Below are positions 22,001 to 31,730 of a stretch of 64,000 nt of DNA, piece by piece. Numbering within the stretch: the stretch's first letter is position 1; each line of letters opens with the position of its first letter. The translations under genes were made by a program, and so were the position numbers. The stretch comes from Phoronis australis (taxonomy: Eukaryota > Phoronida > Phoronidae), in NCBI GenBank assembly GCA_002633005.1, contig NMRA01000675.1, forward strand, positions 54,980 through 118,979, read 5' to 3'. The notes beneath the pieces were generated by a model. The model was not told the origin of the DNA, made no database searches, and worked only from the letters and a program-made list of their open reading frames with translations.

Positions 22001-25000
22001 AATATTGTGCGCAAGCGGTGCCGGACCCGGTACCGTTTTGGTACCCTGCGCCGGTACCGTGCTGGAACTAGCATGTACCATAATGTTTGCTGGGATCTAA
22101 ACTGCAGCTCAGATCATAAGCGTAGCATTCACATGGTTAGAAGGAGCCAACGAGAGAGATTTGTTTCAGTACACTGTAGTCTGTTGTCTGATCTGTATTC
22201 AAAAATCGCCAAAAAAGGAGCACAGTATTTATTTTCGAATTACGCTACATGTCCTAGTGTTCACTAGTGGGCTTCACAGCTATGTCTAGGATTTCCCGTT
22301 GATATCCTCTAAACGGACACAATCGGTTTTATAGGACATCGCATTGAGGCAGATCCATGTAGAGTGCGACAGATTTCTTGAAGTTATTAGTGCATTGTCC
22401 AGGATTACAAGACAGTGAAAATTATTTATTATTGTTTAATTATTAATGTATTTACAATGAGGGTAGCCCCATCAGTTCGCACTGCTTTCCATGGGGGCCC
22501 TCAGTAAAAAACAAACAGATAGTAAGACAAAAACAGAATTACAAAATGAAAGACAAATTTAAATAATAAGCAAAGAATAAGAAATTAACATGGAAAGATT
22601 GATGAAGCAAAATAAAAATAAAATATGATGAATAAAAGATAAAAAAATTAAGACAAGATAATTGACTAAAAATAAAAAAAATGAAAAATATAAATATAAA
22701 AAATTAAAGCAGACAATAATTAATTAATAAAAGTAAGACATTATATAAATAACAAATGAATAAACAAGCAATTAATTCTTAGAGTTAAGTCTACTTCTTA
22801 TAATTTTTTTAAGGTTAGAAAGGATGATGTAGATTTGGCATCTGCAGGGAGTTCCATAAAAAGGGCCCGCTGTAGGAAAATGATTTTCCCATTCTCGCTT
22901 CTGCGTTTAGGAATCAGATGATGATGAAATATGTTTTGTTTTGTGGTTTTATCATAACTTGTCAAGTCATAATAAATGCTTTATTCCAGTCAGAATTAAA
23001 AGAAATCGAAGTGGCGACCTCGTTAGCTTTTTTGTTGGTGGAGAACCTGAAAATGGTTGACGCAGGTGGTGCGTAGGGCTGATAAAAACAAGCATGAAAG
23101 AGCCAAGGTATATTCTCTTGATTTAAATGTGAGCAAAAGGAGAAGAGCAGAAGTAGACTGGAGGAGTAACCGCTAGAGAACAAGGCAGAAGGAAGAGAGT
23201 CGAGCGACTTACTGCCGCAAGAAATGTGTTGAACATTTAGAGAAACACCGACCTTTTTCGCTACAATATCGGGTGGGTTTACGTTCCTCTGCCGCCTTCC
23301 AGAAATAGACTGGCATTCATGACTACTATTATCAATTAATCAAGTGAATACCTTGCTGAGTCTCAACAATCTTAAAAGATCTTGGAATGTCAACATAATT
23401 ACACGTAACAAACTTTTCTAAATTACCAAATCCACTGTTGAGATCATATTACCTTACGATTCTAATTGCAAGCCTAATGTATTTTGTGTGGGAATGCCAA
23501 GTATTGCCACACTACTGTGTTGTTACACTTCCTACCTAAATTCAAAATTGCATGCCGGACAGGGAAGTTGCAAATCAGGCGGAGTTTTAAAATCTTGTGC
23601 TTCAACACCTGGGGAATACGTGGACTCCTGGCCTCTCACAGTTATATGAAATGCGTAAAGGACGAACACAGTCACAAAATGAAATCCCAGTATTTTTATA
23701 TAAAAGGCTCGAACGACTTTGAAGTATTTTTTGAAATAATTTTGTAAAATTCTGTTTGCATTTGATAATTCTCTTACATTTTAATGTCGCCGATTATGTT
23801 ATTGCAAGCGGAAAAAATCGGTTGCCCCTTTATTTTCGTTCACAACTACAGCTACACGCAATCCTTTGACAGATACATTAGTTTTGCTTAGTCCAAGCTG
23901 AAAGAAACATTTAACACTTAGCATTATTTTAAAGGACTTATTCCCATTAAAATGACGTTGCCAAGAAATCCATTTTCGACCTTCAAATGTAAGAAACTAT
24001 ATTTGCGTATAAGTAGCCCCAACTGAAGGCGGCCAAAAAGGGCCCCTGAGTGAATTCGGAAGCCCTGCTCTTGGTGGTGTTCAGACGCAGCGCTCTTTAT
24101 TGATATAAAAGTCCCCACTTCTGAGGATCTAAATTGAATTATTGCTATGCCATTTTAATAAGAATATATCGTTTAAAAATAAGCTGTCGTGAATATTTTC
24201 ATACATTCACTAGTGAAAACTTTGGATACGACACAAACTATCTCCTTGGAGTTTGTTAGTGTACAGCGTTTTCTTGCTGCAAAGCAAAATACTCGGAATG
24301 TCCTTACCGTCCACCCTCCTCCGTCTGTTTCCATATCACAGTACACGGCAGAAGGACACCAATCTGTATTTGGATAGATGAAGTAGACTCCACTTATGTT
24401 GGTGCCGTTGGAAAACAGTTCGGAGCAGTCTGAAAACAATTTTTATGTTTTGAGCCCAGGAATATAGTTATGGGCCCAAGTCTATAGTTCGAAGGTTCTA
24501 TAGTTCGAAGGTTCCGTAATTCGAAGGTTATATGGTCCGAAGGCTCTATAGTCCGAAGATTCTATAATCTGAAGGTTCTATAGACCGAAGGTTCTGTAGA
24601 ACCTCCACGTTTGCTAGATTTCTGGACTGTCGACCCTTCGGTCTTGTGGACCTTTGGAATTAAGAGGCACGCTCTTGACGTAAAGCTTTTCACTAAAGAA
24701 GCAGGTTTTAGCATCATGAATCCAATTATTCAAGTAATGCTTACGCATCAAATTGACATTTTCCAACATTCAAGTAAGTCCAAACTAGATCGTAGACAGG
24801 CATGGAACTCCGAACAGAGAAGTGTTCTTAGACTGAATGATGGCACTAGTCCTAGGATGCAGTGAATTGCTTTTTCACTTTATAGCTAAAATAAGAATTT
24901 TTTCAATAACTGTTGTAGACCATGAAAGTAATGCTAATGTCAGTCGGTGATACAATCTTGTTAAACAATAACCAGCAATTTTGAAAGATGGCCAAGAAGA

Positions 25001-25469
25001 GTTTTTTTTAATGTTTTCGGATTCTAGTCCATAAAAGTTACGTTACTACCCTCCACTGAATTCCTTTGGCCAAAACATCAAGTGTCGTCATGCAGATAGC
25101 TACACCGTGTACGTGCATACGACATGAGTGATAAGAGATTGACCGACCTGTTGGTTTCCGCAATTTCCATGTCCCCCATCCTTCTCCATTAACAAGCAAC
25201 GAATCTGCCTCACATAATTCGCATGTGGACGTGTTCTGCTTCACCGCCACATAATTGCACTCACAACGACTGAGACACGCTGCAAAGCAATCAAGAAGAA
25301 GACTTTTGTTGTCTTCACGTCGACATCCTGTTGCGCGAATTTTGCTATAAAATACAAACTGTCCTTCAGATATTAACCCTGTTTTACTCTTCATAACAGT
25401 TTCAGCAGAACATGCCAACAGAAATAAGACGACCAGGGAATAACGCGCGCAATCTTCCATAAACATCAT
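15803..25469 (-). CDS. Secreted PAN/apple plus fibrinogen-related domain (FReD) protein, five exons, whole gene
   Basis: Five minus-strand exons, 25469-25148, 24429-24308, 19611-19515, 18977-18804 and 16065-15803, join into 978 nt (325 aa). Phases agree at each junction (1, 0, 1, 1). Residues 1-22 form a signal peptide ([10 protein letters not shown]), about 30-105 a cysteine-rich PAN/apple-like domain, and 108-325 a full-length fibrinogen C-terminal domain (about 218 aa, normal for the family). FReD hallmarks are [51 protein letters not shown]-x-[18 protein letters not shown] and MKIRP. FReD proteins with N-terminal modules act as secreted lectin-like recognition molecules in invertebrates and vertebrates (ficolins, FREPs); the ligand here is unknown. 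The 4.7 kb second intron carries repeats and an unrelated ORF. Paralogous pieces lie at 27.3-28.0 kb and 34.3 kb. Confidence 0.88.
16977..17006. other. Hairpin with 9-bp perfect stem
   Basis: ATCCCATGA, a 12-base spacer, then TCATGGGAT form a perfect stem within the intron between FReD exons 4 and 5. It lies 40 bases before the tRNA-like sequence, and may be part of the same repeat. Confidence 0.6.
17049..17129 (+). repeat. tRNA-like sequence (tRNA pseudogene or SINE head)
   Basis: GTATCTCAGTGGTAAGAGCA resembles an A box and D arm (TRGCNNARNGG with one mismatch), and GGTCGATTCCC a B box lacking one T. The ends CAGGTCCCC and GGGGTTCCTG can pair imperfectly as an acceptor stem. The damaged T loop argues against a functional tRNA. 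Confidence 0.45.
18804..18977 (-). CDS. Exon 4: fibrinogen domain, central beta region
   Basis: Residues 181-238: [39 protein letters not shown] and NSTAG. Acceptor TTTCACAG, donor GTGAGC, phase 1-1. NNT and NST are potential N-glycosylation sites. Confidence 0.9.
19515..19611 (-). CDS. Exon 3: fibrinogen domain, VFQRR to YWLG
   Basis: Residues 149-180: [12 protein letters not shown], then WSDYKRGFG and EYWLG. Acceptor TCTTACAG, donor GTAAGG. It directly continues GGGWT of exon 2 into the canonical V-x-Q-R-R-x-D-G-S order. Confidence 0.9.
20183..20464 (-). CDS. Unrecognised 93-aa ORF, possible terminal exon
   Basis: Not recognised. Minus-strand reading [18 protein letters not shown], then [20 protein letters not shown] and [17 protein letters not shown] stop. 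Composition is protein-like, with balanced charge and no low-complexity run. Just upstream ATATACATAG could be an acceptor, and ATTAAA a few bases after the stop could be a poly(A) signal, so it may be the last exon of a gene or a processed copy. It lies on the same strand inside intron 2 of the PAN-FReD gene, which is unusual for a real terminal exon. Confidence 0.3.
   Translation of the reverse strand: MRADPVPEGMHVKMVSNYTRKGITYPVSTSKTSDHLLNLTTYRYETGAHIIPDQDRLHGFGRAYNKTASNYSSSLALTATADWEAPAKLRALN
21475..21560 (-). repeat. Possible tRNA-derived fragment with B box
   Basis: Minus strand CCTGGGTTCGAATCTTGG fits a T arm with perfect TTCGAAT loop; no convincing A box or acceptor pairing was found. 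Probably a SINE piece. Confidence 0.3.
21730..22085. repeat. GC-rich degenerate repeat of GGTGCCGG/GGTACC words
   Basis: Repeated GGTGCCGGC, GGTGCTGGC, GGTACCG and CAGCACCG words, in both orientations, over about 350 bases in an otherwise AT-rich intron. ORFs on both strands are composition artefacts. Confidence 0.6.
22390..22770. other. A-rich tract with possible LINE-type 3' end
   Basis: About 260 bases of A-rich, T-poor-in-runs sequence (AAATAAAAAAAATGAAAAAT and similar) follow a GC-rich segment reading CCATGGGGGCCCTC. On the minus strand, just above, [11 protein letters not shown] and [10 protein letters not shown] stop resemble the C-terminal end of LINE ORFs. Weak evidence. Confidence 0.35.
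23110..23400. repeat. Dispersed duplicated segment, copy in intron 2
   Basis: Shares with 25865-26170 the series GGAGGAGTAACCGCT, GAACATTT-AGA-AC-CGACCTTTT and CTTCCAGAAATAGA, in order and spacing but diverged. Noncoding as far as can be seen. Confidence 0.5.
24308..24429 (-). CDS. Exon 2: N-terminal part of the fibrinogen domain
   Basis: Residues 108-148: DCSELF start, GVYFIYP, the Cys of [13 protein letters not shown]. Acceptor TTTTCAG, donor GTAAGG, phase 1 in and 0 out. GGGWT is the most conserved signature of fibrinogen C domains. Confidence 0.9.
24482..24600. repeat. Short tandem array, 17-bp unit, about seven copies
   Basis: Degenerate units of CTATAGTTCGAAGGTT type. It lies in intron 1 of the PAN-FReD gene, just upstream of exon 2 in the direction of transcription. 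Single-base variants within TTCGAA make it look old. Confidence 0.85.
25148..25469 (-). CDS. Exon 1: signal peptide and PAN/apple-like domain
   Basis: Starts at the first ATG of the frame and encodes residues 1-107. After the signal peptide comes [10 protein letters not shown], then cysteines in the contexts [25 protein letters not shown] and a [10 protein letters not shown] end, as in cnidarian PAN modules. The donor is GTCGGT, a weak but valid GT that keeps the frame with exon 2. The frame continues 40 codons into the intron, so a retained-intron product is conceivable. Confidence 0.8.
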
Positions 25470-25864
25470 TTAAATGATGACAATTCAAACCTGTTTCAAT
25501 TTATTAATTTCTAGCAAAGTGCGTGACAATTTTACTAAGTAATTGGCAATCGTAATGCAATCATTTCAAGGCAAATTGATGTTGCTTGTATTGTCTGATT
25601 GTTAGATTTAATTATAAAAATTGGATCTAACGTAATTTGCTTGAAAGGACGCAAAGGGTTTTAATACGGCCGAAAAAACGCACGGACAGAATTGACTTCT
25701 TGATGTGATTTGCCGTGACTAAACCTATAACACATCAAAATCTTTGTTGTTTTTTTGATTTCATCATAACCCAACGTAACAAAGGCTTCAAGCCAAGGTC
25801 AAAAGAATTCGAGGCTGATAACTTATAGTTCTGATCGAAGGCGGCTTCCAAAAGGCTAGTCTCA

Positions 25865-26170
25865 ATAGTGTATGTAAATGCAAAACAGAGTACAAGAGTT
25901 GAAGTACATTGGAAGAGTAACCGCTCTTGAAAAAGCGCTAAAGAACGAAATCGAGGTCTTGTATGCCGTGCGAAAGTTGAACATTTTCAGAAACGTCGAC
26001 CTTTTCTGGTAGACAACCGGGTCGGACTGCATTCCTTTCGTCTTCCAGAAATAGAATGACATTTATTCTAATTTTGACAATTTAAGGGTATTATTAAATT
26101 TTTCTTGAAATTTATCACGTTTCAGGTTGTTTTTAATGAACTAATCAAATGAACCCCCTACTGAACATTC
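25865..26170. repeat. Dispersed duplicated segment, copy upstream of the PAN-FReD start
   Basis: Partner of 23110-23400, containing GGAAGAGTAACCGCT, TTGAACATTTTCAGAAACG and CTTCCAGAAATAGAATG. It lies 400 bp upstream of the ATG, so it may include promoter sequence or be an older transposon. Confidence 0.5.
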
Positions 26171-26859
26171 TTAAAGTGCTGGTATGACGGCGACATCCCG
26201 TTGCTCCCAACTTCTTCGTTTGTATAGCCCAACAACAAGTTGGGAAGTTTACCCCCCGTAGCCAATTAACTCTGGCGTTGATGGTTGGAGGGCCTGCGCT
26301 CTTATGTTTGATAATTGCTCTAATCTCCGATCAGATCGTATCTAGCCTGACTGGGGTGGGCTGATAAAAATGTAAGTTAAGTTAAGCCAGATATTATCGC
26401 ACGTTCAGCACGCCTCACGTCTGGAAAAGTTACTGAACGACAGGACGCTGTAATGATAGCTATACCCGAGTCAAATGAAACCCCAACTGAAAATTCTTAG
26501 AGTGTTAGCACAGCTATACTCGTATCAGTACTTTTCTGGAATAAACATAGGTCACGCAATCATTTTGTCTAACGCTAGACTGCTGTCCGAGATTAGTCTC
26601 TTGAAGTAGACAATCTCTCTCGTCTCACAAAAATAGCTTGACATCGCTGCATACTTTTGATTGATTTTTAGCGTCACGTGACACTCTGAAGAAGCCGATT
26701 TTGCCTTTAATAGAACTTGCATTTGAAAAACTATACTGCAATCTTGAAGAAAGTAAAACAAATATTGAAGTGATGCCTGAGATACATGAAAATGTGTGTA
26801 ATTCTGGTAAAGTAAGTGTTTTTGTTTTTTGTCTCATTATCGCCGACTATGGTTCTTTG

Positions 26860-26990
26860 AAACGGTCACAAACAAACGTCCGACGATGCTGGTTCGATTC
26901 AAATACACCAGGTGAGCACCAAGTCTCCATCAGGGGACCACTTTTCTTTTTAATCTTTGTTAACAATATGCACAAGGGGCGGTATTGTAT
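26860..26990 (+). pseudogene. Reverse-transcriptase fragment
   Basis: The frame contains GEHQVSIRGPLFFLIFVNNM, aligned with the LINE motif GVPQGSxLGPLLFxIFxNDL. Nothing recognisable of the catalytic FADD box follows, so it is a short isolated remnant. Confidence 0.55.
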
Positions 26991-27309
26991 AACATGTCTG
27001 CACCCACAGCATGAGTTGCTTCCTCTCAGTGAGTACGAGGTCCATAGCCAGATAAGCAACACTCCACTCTTCTCTTTTTGACGCTTGGTATATAATCCGA
27101 ATTAATGCGTGCGATGGCACTAAAAACCTTTCAGGATAATCAAGTGATAGGGCAATATTTTTTTAGGTTAATTGCTCAATTCGTAGGCAAATGGGTGATT
27201 TGTAGAGCAGCAATGAAGTAGCTCCGAGAAAGAGTGGGTTCAACGAAAATGACCTGCGATCTACTGGTAGAGAGTGCACAGACTATCAGCTGAGGCTGTA
27301 AACAATCAA

Positions 27310-28030
27310 CTAAATTGAAAAAAAACAAGAGATGACGAAAGATACAACGCATCATGGAAAGTTACTAGGTCTCATTTTCATCTCCGATACTTTTCTCGAG
27401 TAAAAAAGCCGTAAATCATTTTCTATATCACTCCTTGAGAGTACAAGTCTTCACTCCCTAATACAATCCGTTCAAGTTGGCACCATGACAGTTTGCGTAC
27501 CACCAGCCGCGGTGAAAATTTTGCGCACAGCTTTGTCCGACTTCAATATCGTTATCCCTGTCAACTGTTGAAAACCTACTTCCGCTGTGATACGTCAGTG
27601 GGTCACCTGAAAATCAAGAACTTGCTTCATCAAACGTATTTATATGTCAGGTGGTAGCTAAAACGATTGCTAGCACCTTATTGCAAATTTGACTTTTTTC
27701 TAAAAAAGCAAAACCTTGTAACTGACGTCTAGGCCAAAAACGAAAGCACTTATGGTTTTTATTATGTACCAGACATGCGCTCAAGAACAAAGAACAACTG
27801 AAAACACACGAATTAATGTCAGCCAAGGTTTCGCGTATTTTGCTGAAAAGCTACAGTAATCAATATTTAAAACGCCATGAGTGCCAGGTAATAGATCAGC
27901 AAAAGTATCCTGCATAACTATAAAGTTGCTAATCTACGTTTAATATTCATATTTAAAAAGTAGGCAACTGAAAATACCGCTCTACCGGAAGAATTTTTCA
28001 AAGCAAAATAGAGACCAGATCACGTGCTTT
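27310..28030 (-). pseudogene. Duplicated, broken last exon and adjoining intron of a PAN-FReD paralogue
   Basis: Minus-strand reading from about 27608 gives DPLTYHSGSRFSTVD, SCAQNFHRGWWYANC and NLNGLY, clearly homologous to exon 5 of the gene at 15.8-25.5 kb, behind an acceptor TTTTCAG. Straight after NLNGLY a deletion puts TAG in frame where the intact gene has LRG, and the remainder (down to a degenerate MKMRP near 27370) is shifted and interrupted by further stops. Similarity to the intact copy continues on both sides, including intron sequence up to about 28030, so this is a segmental duplicate, not a retrocopy. Exons 1-4 of this copy were not found upstream. Confidence 0.75.
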
Positions 28031-28189
28031 TTTTGCTCGAATTCAAGCTCGAAATTACTTTTGGTATTTTATATTCTACTTTTTTGCTATCACAAAATTA
28101 GCTACTGTATATTATTCAGTCTATGGCCGGGAACATATTGGCTAACTGGCAGTTTGCACTTATACCCAGTAAAAAAATCGAGTCTGAAC

Positions 28190-28450
28190 TCGAAATTGTG
28201 GTGTAATAACCCATAAAGTTATCTCACTAGTGAAATTACATTTTGGCGGGAAACCGAGGCCGGATTCCAACCCAGGCCTCAACAGTTGCGAGTAGCCGAC
28301 TTCACCACTACACCACTCAGCGGCTGACCTCATCAAACGTGAAAATAGAATATTTAAATGAGCATGTTCGGCAAAGGGCATTGCACCGACATTTATACGC
28401 TATGAAAAATAAGACGCATAATTTCCATAAAAACGATATTTTAATACAGT
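28190..28450 (-). repeat. tRNA-like (SINE-type) repeat, copy 3
   Basis: Same order of motifs as the copies near 5.2 and 5.8 kb (TGGTGTAGTGGTGAAGTCGG, then a degenerate B box), with the shared tail ending near ATTTCCATAAAAACGAT. Followed at 28640 by the same companion repeat that follows the other copies. Confidence 0.6.
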
Positions 28451-28639
28451 GAAATTTTTCTCTCGTGTTCTCTCACTTATAAATCACCGATCTCCAACTT
28501 AAATGCAGGTGTCGTGTGGTCGAGATCCTTTGACTTGAGCATTATAGTCACTAGTGGTGACCTATTTTAGCAGACGATAGATTCCCGGTCGAAGTTTAGC
28601 GTGATAAAATGGGTAGTAAGCTATAATAGTTGCTAAACC

Positions 28640-28765
28640 TTAATTTATAGATTCACTTTATTCCTATTTTGTTTTATTTTTCAATTGGTTTTGAGTAAAA
28701 GCATTATTTTACAAAAAATATCTCGGTTTTTCTTAAAAGGTCACGACCTCTGACCCCGGGCCTCT
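28640..28765. repeat. Companion repeat R, copy 3 (partial)
   Basis: Shares TTATAGATTCACTTTATTC, CAATTGGTTTTGAGTAAAAG and TCTTAAAAGGTCACGACCTC with the copies at 5.4 and 6.8 kb, then diverges. Confidence 0.6.
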
Positions 28766-29804
28766 GACATAACCATGAATGACCCTGGGAAACTTGTACC
28801 TTTTGCATGGGCGGCGCACCAAAGGGGGCTGGGGGGCCTATAGCTCCCACTTTTCTCAGTGCTGCGCCGCCCACGTTTTGAGTTCGTCCAAACAGTTAGT
28901 AGTGTATGTTTATGGGTACAGGGTACAAGAAATTTAAAAAATAATCACATTTATGTACACTTCTGGCTAACGACAAAAAATAAAAAATATGTTCGTGGTG
29001 GTCCATACACGAAATAAAATTGAAAGAAACTGAATATTATGAATAAATAATGAATTGTGACTAATTATACAAGCGGAAGGAAACATTAGAAAGAAACTAA
29101 TAAAATACGTTTTATTGAAAATGACAGAGCTGAAAAAGTCTGAAGGATGAAGTGACGCGTTACATGACACATCAATACATGTAATTGTGTACATGAATTA
29201 ATCGATGAATTAATTAAATTTATCAATAAAATTTGAATTAACACTTCTCTAATTAATGGCAAATAAATACTGTTTGATTTTTCAAACGTATTTCAGTATC
29301 GTCTCTCGGGTGGCCAGGAAGTGAATTCCACAAAACGAAGGTTGAATTTAACAAACTTTAAGATCCGTGTGTGTTGGCTGAAGAAAACCATTATTGCTCC
29401 TTCTAGTTTTATTAAGGATGGCGTGGATTGAATGATGAAAAGTAATAAAAGGAGATAATGTGGGGACTACCTAAGAACAATTTTATGTAAATGTGGAGTT
29501 TAATTTGGTAACTCGAGTTTCATTATTTAGCCACCCAGGTGACTGAAAATGACAAAAACTAATATGAGTAGGAGGAGCTTTTGTGAAAACAACTATTTCA
29601 ACATGAAATCCAGCTTGAACGAACCTAATCAAACAGAGGAATTATTGGTGAATTGCACAGGGTTTTACGTGACCTAAGTTCTAAGACATGACAGTACATC
29701 CATTTTAGTTCATCCTATGATCTTCTAAGAGACCAGGTTTGCGTTGGTGAAATGTAAGTAAGGTCTAAAATTAAACTTGGTTTAAGAAGGCCAGGATAGA
29801 GTTC

Positions 29805-29935
29805 AGTAACGCTAGGACTTCACTAAGACCTCACTAAAGAGCACGGCAACTCGAGACAACACGAGACTTTGCCCTGTATTTTAAACAGGAGCACGTCGTG
29901 ACACAGCTACTGAACTCTACACAGGTTAGAGCTCA
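29805..29935. mobile_element. MITE family 1, diverged copy 3
   Basis: Contains GAGTTCAGTAACGCTAGGAC at the left and GCTACTGAACTCTAC at the right in inverted orientation, with the middle diverged. Assigned to the same family from its ends only. Confidence 0.45.
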
Positions 29936-31594
29936 GTACCTCAGCAGAAAAGCGAATTATCGCGAGAATCCCTTAGATATAATCACCGTTTATTTTCAAT
30001 GAGAGCATATGATTTTCGCTAGATTTTTCTCGCCTCAAGACGGCTACCTGAAATAAATTCCCAAATTTAAGGCTTTTAAACGATAGTTGACCTTTTGTAA
30101 AGATGTCCGTTAATTATGTCAGTTAGTTCGAGTTTTGTATTTTCTCAAAATTTATTGATGGTGATAGAATTAGTAGTGACGGAGATAGTCATAAGGCTGG
30201 TCATACACAAAATTTTCTGATTTTAGACGACAGGAAATAGAAAGATAGACCTGTAGCTGTTTGAACAAATTACTAAAATATTTTGCTTATCGAAGTCAAT
30301 TCCTATTACAGTGTATATAAGTGGAAAATTGGCAAAACGTTTATTGATAAGGTATTTAGTGGTTTTATAACGGCCGGAGTAATCAATTTCATAAGTTTGA
30401 TGGGCGTGTTGAGAAATCCTCTGCTAGAGTTCGAATTGATATTGCCCAAGACCTTTTAAGAATTTGTTTTTATTTACTACTTGAAATTTAGCTTTTGTTC
30501 GCGTAGGGTTGAATGACAAGAGTCAAATTTAGTGGCTGGTAATTAGATAGTTTGTGGGGGGCTCCTTATTATTAAACTGATGACCAATACAGTTCTATCA
30601 AATAGAGAATGTTTTCTTGTTACATTCTGTTGTTTGTATCCATTGAGCTCTTTATGAAAGTGAAGCTCCTTTGCAGTTTGAATAACACATTTCAAAGTTT
30701 TACAGTTGGTACTAAATTTCCTCTTCCGTTTGTCAAGTAGGCTAGTTATGGAGATGAGCATTTTTCTTGTTATCGAAATAAGAAGTCATGTGGTATCCAT
30801 GGGTTAATTTTGTGCCTGGATATGTTGATACATGCGTTTGTGTAGAGGAAATGTTTCGGATGGAAGTGAGATGACATTTTACAGTGTTGACAAATTAGTG
30901 TACGGTCTTGAGTGCTGATTTTCACTAAAAACAGCGTCAAACAATCTTGTTCTTTGGTATATGCTTGTGTTCTAATATTTTGGGATTTGTAGTTTGAAAT
31001 TTGCATTGACATTATTTTAGTAAGATAAAGGTAGGTAATTTGTCAGACAGACATGCCACTGTGAGATACTTTGGTGTTCTCTGTAGTTGTACGAGGAGAG
31101 ATGCCGAATGGACTTAACGTTTCGTAGGATAACTGATTTTTGTCGTGCAAAAAAAGTCGAAATTTATGGTTGGAACTAACAGGCCAACGTTGAGATTACC
31201 GTCAACAATGATTCCTTGTGGCATGCTCGCTTTAATACTAGACACATACAAAGTTAGCACGTAGTCCAAACGGGTGAGAGAGTGTTGGTGACTTACATGT
31301 AGAACATTGTCGATGTCGACGGATTTGAATCTCGTTGTCTTCAGTTTCTCCGGTTTCAGTTGTCGACGCTCAAAGAGACATTTGAACCGTTGCTTCGTTA
31401 CGTTTTCTCTTACAAAAATGCTGTTTCCAATTGATTCCCAGTTATTATGCAATCTGTTCCTTGAGTTGAACCGTCAGTTTCACTGCATTATTACTATCAG
31501 GTTGACTATGAGATCTATCAGTGTCAAATTTTGTGAGTGGTTCGTCTCGATTTTCTTCCAGGTGTTGTGTGTGTTTTCATTCTCTAACTTTTCC

Positions 31595-31730
31595 AGGGGA
31601 GGATCTGGATTTTGAGTTGGGGTGAGGGGTGGCAGGAAAAAGTATTAGACAGGTTTTTGCCCGTCAGATATTCGCATAAATCAAACTGGCAAACCCCTTT
31701 TGGCCCCCCTATGTCCGCCAATGTTTTCAG
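31595..31730. mobile_element. MITE family 2, degraded copy
   Basis: AGGGGAGGATCTGGATTTTG at the left and GGCCCCCCTATGTCCGCCA at the right, with the shared TTTTGCCCGTCAGATATTCG core also present at 36.5 kb. Confidence 0.55.

Noticed and set aside
21839-22267. 142-aa plus-strand ORF rich in Arg, Gly and Cys
   Set aside because: Lies over the GC-rich GGTGCCGG mosaic, with an equally long antisense ORF; composition artefact.
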